39,910 nucleotides of DNA, from NCBI GenBank assembly GCA_027592645.1, contig JAQCKI010000004.1, positions 1 to 39,910 of the forward strand, in the 5' to 3' direction. The notes beneath the pieces are model-generated. The model was not told where the DNA came from. It ran no database searches and was given only the letters and a program-made list of their open reading frames with translations. This stretch comes from Chloroflexota bacterium (lineage in GTDB: Bacteria > Chloroflexota > Dehalococcoidia > UBA2979). Positions 17,434-27,333 of this stretch are shown piece after piece. Both the position numbers and the translations under genes were made by a program. Numbering within the stretch: the first letter of the stretch is position 1; every line of letters starts with the position of its first letter.

Positions 17434-19533
17434 CTACTTCGTGCGGCGCGTGCGGCCGCCACGCACTTTGCGGGCGTCCGGGCGACGTGTCTGCTTCGAG
17501 AGCGACCGAAGCGACTCGGGCATCCCGTCGCCCAACTGCTCGTGCCGCAACTCCACCACCTGGTCGCGCAGCAGTGCCGCGCGTTCGAAGTCCAGGTCCT
17601 TCGCCGCGGCCTTCATCTGCCGCTCGAGGTCCGCGATCATCCTCGCGAGTTCCTCCTTGGGCAGGTCGCTCGCGCGCACGTCGTAGTCGGGGGACTCCTC
17701 CGCCACCTGGCGCAGCCGGTCACCGATGTCACGGATGGTCTTGCGAATGCCCTCCGGCGTGATGCCGTGTTCGATGTTGTAGGCCGTCTGGATCTCGCGA
17801 CGGCGCTCGGTCTCTTCGATGGCGTATCGCATGGAGTCGGTGATGACGTCCGCGTACATGATCACGCGACCATCCACATGCCGAGCAGCGCGCCCCACAG
17901 TCTGCACCAGTGATCCGCCCGAGCGCAGGAAGCCCTCCTTGTCGGCGTCGAGGATGCAGACCAGCGACACCTCCGGCAAGTCGAGTCCCTCGCGCAGCAG
18001 GTTGATGCCAACGACCACGTCGTACACGCCCAGGCGCAGGTCGCGCAGGATCTCGATGCGTTCGAGGGTGTCGATCTCGGAGTGGAGGTACATCGTCTTG
18101 ACCCCCACCTCCTGCAGGTAGTCGTTCAGGTTCTCGGACATCTTCTTGGTCAGCGTGGTGACCAGCGTCCGCTCGTTGCGGGCGGTGCGCGCCCGCACCT
18201 CGGCGAGCAGATCGTCGATCTGGCCCTCGGTCGGGCGCACCTCGATCAGCGGGTCGATGAGGCCCGTGGGCCGGATCACCTGTTGCACTACCTGCTCGGA
18301 GACCGCCAGTTCGTGCGGGCCCGGCGTCGCGGAGACGAAGATCGCCTGGTTGATATGGGCGTCGAACTCCCGGAAGTTGAGCGGGCGGTTGTCCATCGCG
18401 CTGGGCAGGCGGAAGCCGTACTCGACCAGCGTCTCCTTGCGTGACCGGTCGCCCTCGTACATGCCGCGCACCTGGGGCACCGACATGTGCGACTCGTCGA
18501 TGAACAGCAGCCAGTCGTCCGGGAAGTAGTCCAGCAACGTCCACGGTGTGGATCCGGGCGGACGCGCGGCGAGGTGGCGCGAGTAGTTCTCGATGCCCGA
18601 GCAGTATCCGGCGGAGCGCAGCGTCTCCAGGTCGTATCGGGTGCGCTCGTCCAGCCGTGCTGCCTCCAGGATTTTACCGGCCGCGCGCAGTTCGGCGAGG
18701 CGTGCCGCCAGTTCCGTTTCGATCGAGCGGATTGCGTCCTGCATCCGGTCGCCGGAGGTGACGAAGTGCTTGGCGGGGTAGATCGCGGTGCGCTCCGCCT
18801 CGGTGAGCAGTTCGCCGGTGAGCGGGTCGAGCGTGACGATCCGCTCGACCTCGTCGCCGAAGAAGTCGATGCGGATCGCCAGATCCTCGTACGCCGGGAA
18901 GACGGTGAGCGAATCGCCGCGCACCCGGAAGGTGCCACGGATCAGGTTCATATCGTTGCGCGCGTACTGCATGGCCACGAGCTGGCGGATCATCGAGCTG
19001 CGGTTGACGTGGCGGCCCTTCCACAGGTCCACCACGAACGACTGGTACTCGCCCGGCTCGCCGAGGCCGTAGATGCACGACACGGATGCGACGATGATCA
19101 CGTCCCGCCGCTCGAAGAGCGCGCGCGTCGCGGCGTGGCGCATCTTGTCGATCTCGTCGTTGATGTCCGCGTCCTTGGCGATGTAGGTGTCGGACCGCGG
19201 GATGTACGCCTCTGGCTGGTAGTAGTCGTAGTAGGAGACGAAGTACTCCACGGCGTTGCTCGGGAAGAACTCCCGGAACTCCTGCGCCAGTTGTGCGGCC
19301 AACGTGCGGTTGTGGGCCAGCACCAGCGTCGGACGCTGGTACGCTTCGATGAGGTTGGCCATCGTGAACGTCTTGCCGGTGCCGGTGGCACCCAGGAGGG
19401 TCTGTGTGCGCATCCCCTGATTCAGGCCAGCCAGCAGCCCCTCCACGGCGGAAGGCTGGTCGCCGGTCATCTGGAAGTCAGAGACGAGTCGGAAGGGCGT
19501 CGCCTGGATCGGCGGCGGGTCAGAAACGGTCAC
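17434..19533 (-). CDS. uvrB: Excinuclease ABC subunit B
   Basis: [83 protein letters not shown]-terminal UVR motif. GTG start at 19533. Confidence 0.97.
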   Translation of the reverse strand: MTVSDPPPIQATPFRLVSDFQMTGDQPSAVEGLLAGLNQGMRTQTLLGATGTGKTFTMANLIEAYQRPTLVLAHNRTLAAQLAQEFREFFPSNAVEYFVSYYDYYQPEAYIPRSDTYIAKDADINDEIDKMRHAATRALFERRDVIIVASVSCIYGLGEPGEYQSFVVDLWKGRHVNRSSMIRQLVAMQYARNDMNLIRGTFRVRGDSLTVFPAYEDLAIRIDFFGDEVERIVTLDPLTGELLTEAERTAIYPAKHFVTSGDRMQDAIRSIETELAARLAELRAAGKILEAARLDERTRYDLETLRSAGYCSGIENYSRHLAARPPGSTPWTLLDYFPDDWLLFIDESHMSVPQVRGMYEGDRSRKETLVEYGFRLPSAMDNRPLNFREFDAHINQAIFVSATPGPHELAVSEQVVQQVIRPTGLIDPLIEVRPTEGQIDDLLAEVRARTARNERTLVTTLTKKMSENLNDYLQEVGVKTMYLHSEIDTLERIEILRDLRLGVYDVVVGINLLREGLDLPEVSLVCILDADKEGFLRSGGSLVQTVGRAARHVDGRVIMYADVITDSMRYAIEETERRREIQTAYNIEHGITPEGIRKTIRDIGDRLRQVAEESPDYDVRASDLPKEELARMIADLERQMKAAAKDLDFERAALLRDQVVELRHEQLGDGMPESLRSLSKQTRRPDARKVRGGRTRRTK

Positions 19534-19570
19534 AGGATCCCCCGGAGGCTGCGGATCCCAGTGTACCGCG

Positions 19571-20413
19571 CTAGTTCGTGCGCTCCGAACTGCCCGGTGA
19601 CACCGGAACGCCATGACTGGTCGTGCCATGTCCGAACTGCACGACGCGGTTCTTTCCCGACTGCTTCGCCTCGTACAGGGAATGGTCGGCGCGGAGGATC
19701 AGTTCGAATTCGTCCTGGTCCGGCTCCAGTGGCAATGAGGCGATCCCAATGGAAATCGTCATCTTCAACGGCGGCTCGCCTGTCCGCGGCACACCACTCG
19801 AGCGGAAGTCGAACGATTCGATGGCGACACGCAACTTCTCGGCCACGCGGATCGCGTGGGATACATCCGTTTCCGGCAATGCCAGCGCGAACTCCTCGCC
19901 GCCGTAGCGGCCGAGGATGTCGGACTCTCGCACATTGGCCGCGATGATGTGCGCCGTGGCACGGAGGACATAGTCCCCGAACGGATGCCCCCAGCGGTCG
20001 TTCACACGCTTGAAGTTGTCCAGGTCGACCATCAGAACGGAGAGATGGCGGCTATACCGGCGCGAACGGCGAAACTCCGCACCGAGCATGTCGAAGAGCG
20101 CGCGCCGGTTCAGCAGCCCCGTCAGGCCGTCCGTCCGCGCCAGGCGGTCCAGTTCGACGGACGCCTCGCGCAGTTCGGCGGCGGTGTGTACCAGGTTCCG
20201 CTCGCGCGTCATTGCGCGGCGCGCGTTGACCCGGAGTTGCAGCGCGAATGCGAGCGTGAACGCCATCCCGATGAGCCCGAGTGCGTCCTGACTGAGGCCG
20301 AACAGCCGCACTCTGAACAGTGGCCCATCGAGGCTGACATCGACCACGACAACCACCACGATCGCGATCAGGGCACCGACCAGGGGCCAACGTGTCTCAA
20401 TGAGTTGCCTCAC
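19571..20413 (-). CDS. Membrane-anchored diguanylate cyclase (GGDEF domain)
   Basis: Two N-terminal TM segments; [32 protein letters not shown]-site RESD five residues before GGEEF. Confidence 0.93.
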   Translation of the reverse strand: MRQLIETRWPLVGALIAIVVVVVVDVSLDGPLFRVRLFGLSQDALGLIGMAFTLAFALQLRVNARRAMTRERNLVHTAAELREASVELDRLARTDGLTGLLNRRALFDMLGAEFRRSRRYSRHLSVLMVDLDNFKRVNDRWGHPFGDYVLRATAHIIAANVRESDILGRYGGEEFALALPETDVSHAIRVAEKLRVAIESFDFRSSGVPRTGEPPLKMTISIGIASLPLEPDQDEFELILRADHSLYEAKQSGKNRVVQFGHGTTSHGVPVSPGSSERTN

Positions 20414-21048
20414 GCGACGTTCCCGGCCGGCGCCTGCTGGGAGAGCACGGCGCGCAGGAGATCCTCCAGCGTGTCCGTCTCCGGGCGCTCGTCCAGCACG
20501 CGCTCGACGGCCCGCTCCGCGTCACGGCGGGTGTACTGAAGGGAGACGAGCGCCTCCACGGCGTCGTCGCGCAGGTCCGGACCGACCGGCGGCGTCGCAC
20601 GCTCCTCGACGCCGTCGCGCAGCAGCGCCTCCAGCGTTAGTTTGCCGGCGAGCCGCGCGATGATCGTCTGCGACAGCCGCGTACCGATGCCCGGCAGCGC
20701 CTGGAGCGCCTTCGCGTCACCCGCCTCCACCCAGCGTGCGATCTCGGAGACCGGCCGGGTGAGGGCACGTACTGCCTTCACCGGGCCTACGTCCGGCACC
20801 TCGATAAACTTGCGAAAGAACTCCCGCTCCGCCAGGTGCGGGAAGCCGACCAGCATCGGCGACGGGTTGCGGTCGGAGACGTGGTAGTAGGTGTAGATCG
20901 TCACATCATCGCCATCGAGCACGCCGGCGATCCAGTCGTTCGCGAAGGCGGGGATGCGCACCTCGTACGAGACGCCATGCACGGCGACCCACGCGGTCGC
21001 GGTCTCGGCGTCCCAGCGCGTGACCTGGCCGGTGAGCGCCGTAATCAT
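20410..21048 (-). CDS. ruvA: Holliday junction branch migration protein RuvA
   Basis: MITALTGQVT...GVSYEVRIP...VPDVGPVKAVRAL...LPGIGTRLSQTIIARLAGK; ATG at 21048. Confidence 0.93.
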   Translation of the reverse strand: MITALTGQVTRWDAETATAWVAVHGVSYEVRIPAFANDWIAGVLDGDDVTIYTYYHVSDRNPSPMLVGFPHLAEREFFRKFIEVPDVGPVKAVRALTRPVSEIARWVEAGDAKALQALPGIGTRLSQTIIARLAGKLTLEALLRDGVEERATPPVGPDLRDDAVEALVSLQYTRRDAERAVERVLDERPETDTLEDLLRAVLSQQAPAGNVA

Positions 21049-21563
21049 CGGGCCATCGCCTCTTCGAGCCGCGCGTCGGCGAGCCGGGTGAGGGCGATCG
21101 CAGCGGCGTCCGAGACATCCAGCGGCCCTGCGAGTTCGGTCAGGCCGAGGTGGAGGAGTACCATCTGCTGCACCTGCTCCTTCGGCGCGCCGCCCCACCC
21201 GACCACGGACTCCTTGATCGAGGTGGGCGCGTACTCGAAGACGGGGATGCCGGTGGTGGCGGCGGCGACCATGGCGGCCGCGCGCGCCTCGCCCACGGCC
21301 ATGGCGGAGCGCACGTTCTCCGCGACGAACTGCTGCTCCACGGCCAACTCGGCCGGGCCGTACTCGGCGATCAGCGCGGTCACGAGGTCAAAGATGCGAT
21401 AGAGGCGCTGCGCGCGCGGCTCGGCGGGCTTGGTGCGCATGAAACCGGAGTGCACCAGCGTGCCGCCGGAGCCTCGACCGTCCACCACGGCATAGCCGGT
21501 CACGGCAAGTCCGGGGTCGATCCCCAGGACGCGACGCGCCAGCGCCGGATGCAGGTCGGACAT
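21045..21563 (-). CDS. ruvC: Crossover junction endodeoxyribonuclease RuvC
   Basis: RVLGIDPGLAVTGYAVVD, ELAVEQQFVAENVRSAMAVGEARAA, DVSDAAAIALTRLAD. Confidence 0.95.
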   Translation of the reverse strand: MSDLHPALARRVLGIDPGLAVTGYAVVDGRGSGGTLVHSGFMRTKPAEPRAQRLYRIFDLVTALIAEYGPAELAVEQQFVAENVRSAMAVGEARAAAMVAAATTGIPVFEYAPTSIKESVVGWGGAPKEQVQQMVLLHLGLTELAGPLDVSDAAAIALTRLADARLEEAMAR

Positions 21564-21611
21564 CTAGCCCCCTCAGCGGATCCCCAGCAGTGCGTTCCGC
21601 AGGGGACGCGG

Positions 21612-22364
21612 CTAGCCCGCGATCGCCTCCAACACCGCGTCATCGAACTCCGCGTTCGAGAACACGCGTGACACGTCGTCCAGTTCGTCCAGCCGCTCCA
21701 GGAGCTTCAGCACGCTCTCAGCGTCCTTCTCGGCCAGCTGGATCCGCGCGCGCGGGATCGGTGCCAGTTCGGCGCTATCCACCGCCAGCCCGGCCGCCTC
21801 CAGCGCTTCGCGCACCTTGTGCAGGTCGGCAGCCTCCGTGATCACCTCGACCGAGGTGTCGTCCGTGGCGTCCACGTCCACGGCGCCGGCCTCGATCACC
21901 TGGAGTTGCACCTCGTCCAGGTCGCGGCCGGCGGCGTTCAGCATGATCACGCCGCGGCTATCGAACTGCCAGGAGACCGCGCCGTTGTCAGCCATCGACC
22001 CGCCGCCGCGCGAGAACGCGTGACGGACGTCCGCGACGGTGCGGTTCCGGTTGTCAGTGACGACTTCCACGATGATCGCGGTGCCGCCTGCGCCATACCC
22101 CTCGTAGGTGATTTCTTCGAGGTTAGCCGCGTCGCCGCCGCCCGTCGCGCGCTCCACGGCGCGCTTGATGTTGTCCGCGGGCATGTTCGCCTGGCGGGCC
22201 TTCTGGATCGCGAGGCGCAGTCCCGCGTTCAGTTCGGGGTCAGGGTCACCCTGCTTGGCGGCCATGGTGATATCGCGCCCGAGTTTCGTGAAGGCCTGCC
22301 CCTTCTTCGCGTCGGTGGCAGCCTTCTTGTGCTTGATCGAGGACCATTTGGAGTGACCGGACAA
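21612..22364 (-). CDS. yebC: YebC/PmpR (TACO1) family protein
   Basis: MSGHSKWSSIKHKKAATDAKKGQAFTKLGRDI...NMPADNIKRAVERATGGGD...YEGYGAGGTAIIVE. Confidence 0.96.
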   Translation of the reverse strand: MSGHSKWSSIKHKKAATDAKKGQAFTKLGRDITMAAKQGDPDPELNAGLRLAIQKARQANMPADNIKRAVERATGGGDAANLEEITYEGYGAGGTAIIVEVVTDNRNRTVADVRHAFSRGGGSMADNGAVSWQFDSRGVIMLNAAGRDLDEVQLQVIEAGAVDVDATDDTSVEVITEAADLHKVREALEAAGLAVDSAELAPIPRARIQLAEKDAESVLKLLERLDELDDVSRVFSNAEFDDAVLEAIAG

Positions 22365-22481
22365 TCCAGGAACCTCCCGCGCAGCCTGTGATCGAACGTG
22401 CGGATCAGATCATCCGCCTGCATCAATTCGATGCGTATCGTACCAGTCACCCACCCGAAACGGTGAGCAGCGCCGCGCCGG

Positions 22482-23321
22482 CTAGACCGGCAGCAGTACG
22501 TTATCGATCAGTCGCGTGCCGCCGAAGCGCACCGCAAGCGAGAGCAGCGCGTCTCGCGCGATCGCGCCGCGGCACTCCTCCAGCGAGCCCTGGTCGGCCA
22601 GCGACACGTAGTCGATGCGCGCCAGCGGCTGCGCCTCGATCTCAGCGCAGACGAGCGCCCTCAGCGCCTCCGCATCGTGCACACCGTCGCCCCACGCCGC
22701 CTCCGCGCGGCGCAGCCCCCGCGAGAGCGCCAGCGCCTGCGCGCGCTCTTCCGGTGACAGGTAGACGTTGCGCGAGGAGAGCGCGAGCCCATCCGGCTCT
22801 CGCACGGTGGGACAGCCGATGACTTCGACCGGTAGCAGCAGGTCGCGGGTCATGCGCTTGATCACCACCAACTGCTGTGCGTCCTTTTGGCCGAAGTAGG
22901 CGCGCTGCGGCTGCACGATGGCGAACAACTTGCTCACGACCGTCGTGACGCCATCGAAGTGCCCGGGGCGTGCGGCACCCTCCAGCACCGTCGAGAGCGG
23001 CCCAACGCTGACCGTGGTGGTCGCACCCTCCGGGTAGACCTCGTCGACCGGGGGCATGAGAACCAGCGCGACGCCCTCGGCCTCGCAGATGGCGAGGTCA
23101 CGCGGCTCGTCGCGCGGGTAGCGGTCGAAGTCGTCGTTGGGGCCGAACTGGGTCGGATTGACGAAGATGCTCACGGCCACCGCGTCGCACTCCGCGCGGG
23201 CGCGGCGCATCAGCGAGCGGTGGCCCTCGTGCAGGAAGCCCATCGTCGGCACGAGGCCCAGCGTGCCGCCGAGGGCGGCGCGGGGGGCGCGGAACTCCGC
23301 GACGGTGCGGGCGACATGCAT
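22482..23321 (-). CDS. panC: Pantothenate synthetase
   Basis: VPTMGFLHEGHRSLMRRA, VNPTQFGPNDDFDRYPR, AYFGQKDAQQL, LALSSRNVYLSPEER. Confidence 0.96.
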   Translation of the reverse strand: MHVARTVAEFRAPRAALGGTLGLVPTMGFLHEGHRSLMRRARAECDAVAVSIFVNPTQFGPNDDFDRYPRDEPRDLAICEAEGVALVLMPPVDEVYPEGATTTVSVGPLSTVLEGAARPGHFDGVTTVVSKLFAIVQPQRAYFGQKDAQQLVVIKRMTRDLLLPVEVIGCPTVREPDGLALSSRNVYLSPEERAQALALSRGLRRAEAAWGDGVHDAEALRALVCAEIEAQPLARIDYVSLADQGSLEECRGAIARDALLSLAVRFGGTRLIDNVLLPV

Positions 23322-23346
23322 GTGCGCGTCCGGCCGGTTGAGGTGG

Positions 23347-24270
23347 CTACTCGACAGGTCGGGGGGCGGGAGCGGCCTCCACCTCGCGCATCACGCGCTC
23401 GGCTTCGCTCATGTCCTCTTCGTCGCTTGGCGTCATGCGGCGGATCAGTTCCAGGGCGCGCTCGTCCATGTAGAAGGACTCGGCGGCCGTGGGGAACGCA
23501 CCGGCCTGTACCTGCTCGCGGTACTCGGTCAGGGCGGCCTTGATCTGCTCGCCGACCTCGGCGAAGCGGCGCGCGTGCTTTGGCTTCAGGTCGTCGTACA
23601 GACCCAGAATGTCGTGCCACACCTGCACCTGCCCGCTGCAGAACGGCCCGGCGCCGATGCCAATGGTGGGTACCTTCACGCGCTGGGTGATCATGTGGGC
23701 GAGGGCGGTCGGCACGAGTTCCAGCACGATGGCGTACGCACCGGCCTCGGCCAGCGCGGCGGCGTCGGTGATCAGGTGGACTGCGTCGCGCGGGGTCTTG
23801 CCCTGCACGCGGAAGCCGCCGAACTGGTTCACGGACTGTGGGGTCAGGCCTACGTGGCCCATCACCGGGATACCAGCCTCCACCAGCTTGTGGACGGTCT
23901 CAGCGGAGCGCTGACCGCCCTCCAGCTTGACCGACGAACAACCGGTCTCCTTCATCAGGCGCGTCGCGTTGTGCAGCGCCTGCTGCCATCCCTCCTGGTA
24001 GGAGCCAAAGGGCATGTCGACCACTACGTGGGCGCGCTTGGCGCCACGAACCACGGCGCGGCCGTGGTGGATCATGTCTTCCATCGTGACGGGAAGGGTT
24101 GAGTCGTAGCCGAGGATGACCATCCCCAGCGTGTCACCGACCAGGATCAGGTCGATGCCGGACTCGTCCGCCAGCTTGGCGGTCGGGTAGTCGTACGCGG
24201 TCACCATCGTGATGGGCTTGCCCTGCTCGCGCATCGCTTGCAGGTCCAGCACAGTTACGGGCTTTGCCAT
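23347..24270 (-). CDS. panB: 3-methyl-2-oxobutanoate hydroxymethyltransferase
   Basis: MVTAYDYPTAKLADESGIDLILVGDTLGMVILGYDSTLPVTMEDMIHH; MGHVGLTPQSVNQFGG. Confidence 0.97.
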   Translation of the reverse strand: MAKPVTVLDLQAMREQGKPITMVTAYDYPTAKLADESGIDLILVGDTLGMVILGYDSTLPVTMEDMIHHGRAVVRGAKRAHVVVDMPFGSYQEGWQQALHNATRLMKETGCSSVKLEGGQRSAETVHKLVEAGIPVMGHVGLTPQSVNQFGGFRVQGKTPRDAVHLITDAAALAEAGAYAIVLELVPTALAHMITQRVKVPTIGIGAGPFCSGQVQVWHDILGLYDDLKPKHARRFAEVGEQIKAALTEYREQVQAGAFPTAAESFYMDERALELIRRMTPSDEEDMSEAERVMREVEAAPAPRPVE

Positions 24271-24384
24271 GGATTGCTCCGTCTCGGTCTTTCGGATCCA
24301 AGCGGAATGGGAACGAAGCCCTGAGTTGGATCTCGGTACTGCCTCACCGCCACGACGGGTCGATGGGCTCTCCCTGTTAACCCG

Positions 24385-24412
24385 AGTATATGGTTTGGGC
24401 AGGGCGCGTCAA
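24385..24412 (-). promoter_or_regulatory. Sigma70-type promoter upstream of panB-panC
   Basis: Minus strand TTGACG (24407-24412), 16-bp spacer, TATACT (24385-24390); overlaps the stop codon of the upstream P1 peptidase. Confidence 0.55.
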
Positions 24413-25419
24413 CGTAATATCCGCCGTTGGCGTCGATGCTTCCGTGCAGCATCAGCAACCGCCGGAATGCCCGCCAGCGAGGTCGCCGAGCGCACCCCGG
24501 CGAGCACCGCCCGCTCCACCGCGCGCGTCGCCATCGCCTCAATCGGGCCGACCTCGTCGTCGGCGATCTCGAGGCTGCCGGTCGCCAGCGCGAAGATGAC
24601 ATCGCCATCGGTGCGGGTGTGGACCGGCCAGATCGTGCGGGCAAAGCCATCGTGGGCCACGGTCGCCATGCGGTTCACCTGGGTCTTGGTCAGGCGCGCG
24701 TTCGTCGCCACGACCGCGAGCGTGGTGTTGCGCCCCGCCTCCTCCGTCCGGCGGCGGCCCCGGCCAGTGCGCAGGAGCGCGTCCATGTCCGACATGCCGC
24801 CTCGGTCGTCGCGCGGCGCGGCCACCACCTCGCCGGTGCGGGGGTCCCGAATGCTGCCGACCGCGTTGACGGCGGCGATCGCGGCGACAATCACGCCGGT
24901 GTCCAGGAGCTCGCTCGCGGTGCCCAGGCCGCCCTTCCAGTTGCGCCCCGGGCCGCCCATCTTGGCGACCGTGGCACCGGTGCCGGCGCCGACGCTGCCC
25001 TGCTCCACACGACCGCCCGAGGCCCGTGCGGCTGCCCTTCGCCCGGCCTCCGCGTCTGGCCACGAGGGCTTCCCGACGGCGAGGTCGAACAGGATCGCGG
25101 AGGGCACGATGGGTACGTGGAGTTCACCCATTGGGAAGCCGACCCCGCGCTCGGAGAGGTAGCGCATCACGCCCGTCGCGGCCTCCAGCCCGAAGGCGGA
25201 GCCGCCGGACAGGACGATCGCGTGGACGTGCTCGACGAGGTTGCCAGGGCGCAACAGGTCTGTCTCGCGCGTGCCGGGGGCGGCCCCACGCACATCGACG
25301 CCCCCGACGGTGTTCGGTGGGCAGAGGATCACGGTGCAGCCGGTGGCGGCGCGGCGGTTGGTCCAGTGACCAACGCGGATGCCAGGGATGTCGGTGATTG
25401 CGTCGCGCAGGTCGGGCAT
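24409..25419 (-). CDS. P1 family peptidase (DmpA/L-aminopeptidase-esterase family)
   Basis: DAITDIPGIRVGHWTNRRAATGCTVILCP, LSGGSAFGLEAATGVMRYL, SVGAGTGATVAKMGG, NTTLAVVATNA. Start MPDLRD at 25419. Confidence 0.92.
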   Translation of the reverse strand: MPDLRDAITDIPGIRVGHWTNRRAATGCTVILCPPNTVGGVDVRGAAPGTRETDLLRPGNLVEHVHAIVLSGGSAFGLEAATGVMRYLSERGVGFPMGELHVPIVPSAILFDLAVGKPSWPDAEAGRRAAARASGGRVEQGSVGAGTGATVAKMGGPGRNWKGGLGTASELLDTGVIVAAIAAVNAVGSIRDPRTGEVVAAPRDDRGGMSDMDALLRTGRGRRRTEEAGRNTTLAVVATNARLTKTQVNRMATVAHDGFARTIWPVHTRTDGDVIFALATGSLEIADDEVGPIEAMATRAVERAVLAGVRSATSLAGIPAVADAARKHRRQRRILR

Positions 25420-25432
25420 TGGCCCGGGCGCG

Positions 25433-26383
25433 CTAGCCCGCGGCCTGCGCGGTGGCGGTGTAAGAGGCCGGCCGTGCCGGGACCAGTTCGTCCACGAATT
25501 GGACGCAGCGGCGGACATACTGCTCGGGCGCATGCCGGAAGGCGTCGCCGTGGCCCATCAGGTCGCTCACGATCCAGACGCGTACGCGCGGGTCGAGCGA
25601 GGCGGCGGCCAGGTTCAGCGTGTGGGCCGGCGGGACTTCCGGGTCACCCTCGTTGTGGATGAACAGCACCGGCATCGTGACGCGCTCGATGGCGCGAATC
25701 GGCTGCACGGCGTCCATGTCGGCGCGGAAGAGGCGGCGCGTGAAGAAGGAGGCGAGTGCAAACACCGGGCCCGGCACGCGGCGGTACTGGTGGCGCATGT
25801 ACTGGCGCATGGCGACGAACGGCGAGTCGGCGATGACGCCAGTGACATCGGTGCCCTGCGCAGCCGCCTCCAGCGTCAGCGCGGCGCCGAAGCCGAAGCC
25901 GTGCAGGAAGATCGGCGTGGTGCCGGTGCGGCGACGGGCGTACGCCACGGCCGCCTGCACATCGAGGCGTTCCTCACGGCCGAGCGTGTCGCGCTTGCCA
26001 CCGGACTCGCCGTGGCCGCGCAGGTCGAAGGCGAAGACGGAGAAGCCTCGGCGGATGTAGTCGCGCTGGAGGGCCAACATGTCGCGATTGCGACCGGTGC
26101 GGGTGCAGCCGAGGTCGTGTACCAGCACCACCGTGGCGCGCGCGCCGGGCGAATCCAGGAACCAGCCGCGGAGCGTGAGTCGGTCAGAGGTGAGGAACTG
26201 GATCTCCTCGTAGCGGAGTCCCAGGTCGGCAGGTGTGCCCTGCACACGTACGCGCCGGGAGCGCGTAATGGCGTCCGCCAGGAAGATCGCGGCAATCGCC
26301 GTGGAGAGCATCACGCAGGCCACGGCGCCGAGCGCCATCCATGTCAACATGGTGAAGGTTCGCTTCCCCCGCACGCCGGGCAT
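25433..26383 (-). CDS. Membrane-anchored alpha/beta hydrolase-fold protein with GFGFG at the nucleophile elbow
   Basis: N-terminal TM; VVLVHDLGCTRTGRN, VFAFDLRGHGESGG, FLHGFGFGAALTLEAA, LFIHNEGDPEVPP, GHGDAFRHAPEQY. Alternative start 26437. Confidence 0.85.
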   Translation of the reverse strand: MPGVRGKRTFTMLTWMALGAVACVMLSTAIAAIFLADAITRSRRVRVQGTPADLGLRYEEIQFLTSDRLTLRGWFLDSPGARATVVLVHDLGCTRTGRNRDMLALQRDYIRRGFSVFAFDLRGHGESGGKRDTLGREERLDVQAAVAYARRRTGTTPIFLHGFGFGAALTLEAAAQGTDVTGVIADSPFVAMRQYMRHQYRRVPGPVFALASFFTRRLFRADMDAVQPIRAIERVTMPVLFIHNEGDPEVPPAHTLNLAAASLDPRVRVWIVSDLMGHGDAFRHAPEQYVRRCVQFVDELVPARPASYTATAQAAG

Positions 26384-26477
26384 TGAGTTGCCTGACGAAG
26401 CTTGCGTACCGTAGCAACTGATGCAAGCGGGAGGCAATAGGGAAAGCGTTATGTATTGTCGTGTTAGTTAGGCAAAT

Positions 26478-26503
26478 CTGACGGCCATTTGGCCACCCGT
26501 CAG
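26478..26503 (-). terminator. Hairpin at the start of the mutM 3' UTR (overlaps stop codon)
   Basis: CTGACGG...CCGTCAG with inner GGCC-AAAT-GGCC on minus strand, followed by ATTTG. Confidence 0.4.
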
Positions 26504-27324
26504 CGGCGCCGCTGGCACCACGGACAGGTGTGCGTCCCGCGTCCTCCGACGCGCGACTTCTCAATGATGGCGCCGCACCGTTCGCACGGCTGCCCCTCCC
26601 GTCTGAAGACGTGCACCCGGATGTGGTGCAACCCCTTGGCGCCGAGGCCATCGCGATAGTCGCTGAACGATGACCCCCGGTCGCCCAGCGACTGCTGCAG
26701 CGTTTCCAGCAGCGCAGCGTGCAGCGCGCGCACTTTCGGCTTCGAGACGCGCCCGCCGTGGGTCTCCGGGTGGATGCGGGCGATCCAGAGCGCCTCGTCC
26801 GCGTAGATGTTGCCCACGCCCGCCGCGACCCGCTGGTCCAACAGCAGCGCTTTCACCGGTGCCGTCCGGCCGCGCAGGCGCTGGGCGAGCCATACCGGGG
26901 AGAACGCCTCGCTGAGCGCGTCCGGGCCGGTGTGTGGCATCGCCTCGGCCGGATCGTGGACCAGGTGCCAGGTGCCAAACTTGCGCAGGTCGTTGAAGCG
27001 CAGCGTCCGCCCGTCATCGAGATCGATGCGGGCACGCTCGAATCGGTGCGGCGGGGCGTCGCCGGCGGCGATGTGGAGCGACCCGGTCATCCGCAGGTGC
27101 ACCACCCACGTGGTGGCGTCGTCCAGGTGCAGCAGCAGGTACTTCCCGTGCCGCCCGATGGACTCGACGCGCCGCCCCGCGAGCGCCTGTTCGAGCTCCC
27201 TCGGGGCGTGGGTCACGGCGAGGCGCTCCGCGCCGGCGTGAATCGTCACCCGCCGAATGCGCTGACCTACCAGCAACGGGGCGAGGTCGCGCCGGATCGT
27301 CTCGACTTCGGGGAGTTCGGGCAC
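26500..27324 (-). CDS. mutM: Formamidopyrimidine-DNA glycosylase
   Basis: MPELPEVETIRRDL; VGNIYADEALW; C-terminal zinc finger CERCGAIIEKSRVGGRGTHTCPWCQ. Confidence 0.97.
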   Translation of the reverse strand: MPELPEVETIRRDLAPLLVGQRIRRVTIHAGAERLAVTHAPRELEQALAGRRVESIGRHGKYLLLHLDDATTWVVHLRMTGSLHIAAGDAPPHRFERARIDLDDGRTLRFNDLRKFGTWHLVHDPAEAMPHTGPDALSEAFSPVWLAQRLRGRTAPVKALLLDQRVAAGVGNIYADEALWIARIHPETHGGRVSKPKVRALHAALLETLQQSLGDRGSSFSDYRDGLGAKGLHHIRVHVFRREGQPCERCGAIIEKSRVGGRGTHTCPWCQRRR

Positions 27325-27333
27325 GCTTGGCCG

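Noticed and set aside
18487-19947. 486-aa plus-strand ORF opposite uvrB/GGDEF
   Set aside because: Antisense shadow ORF spanning two genuine genes.
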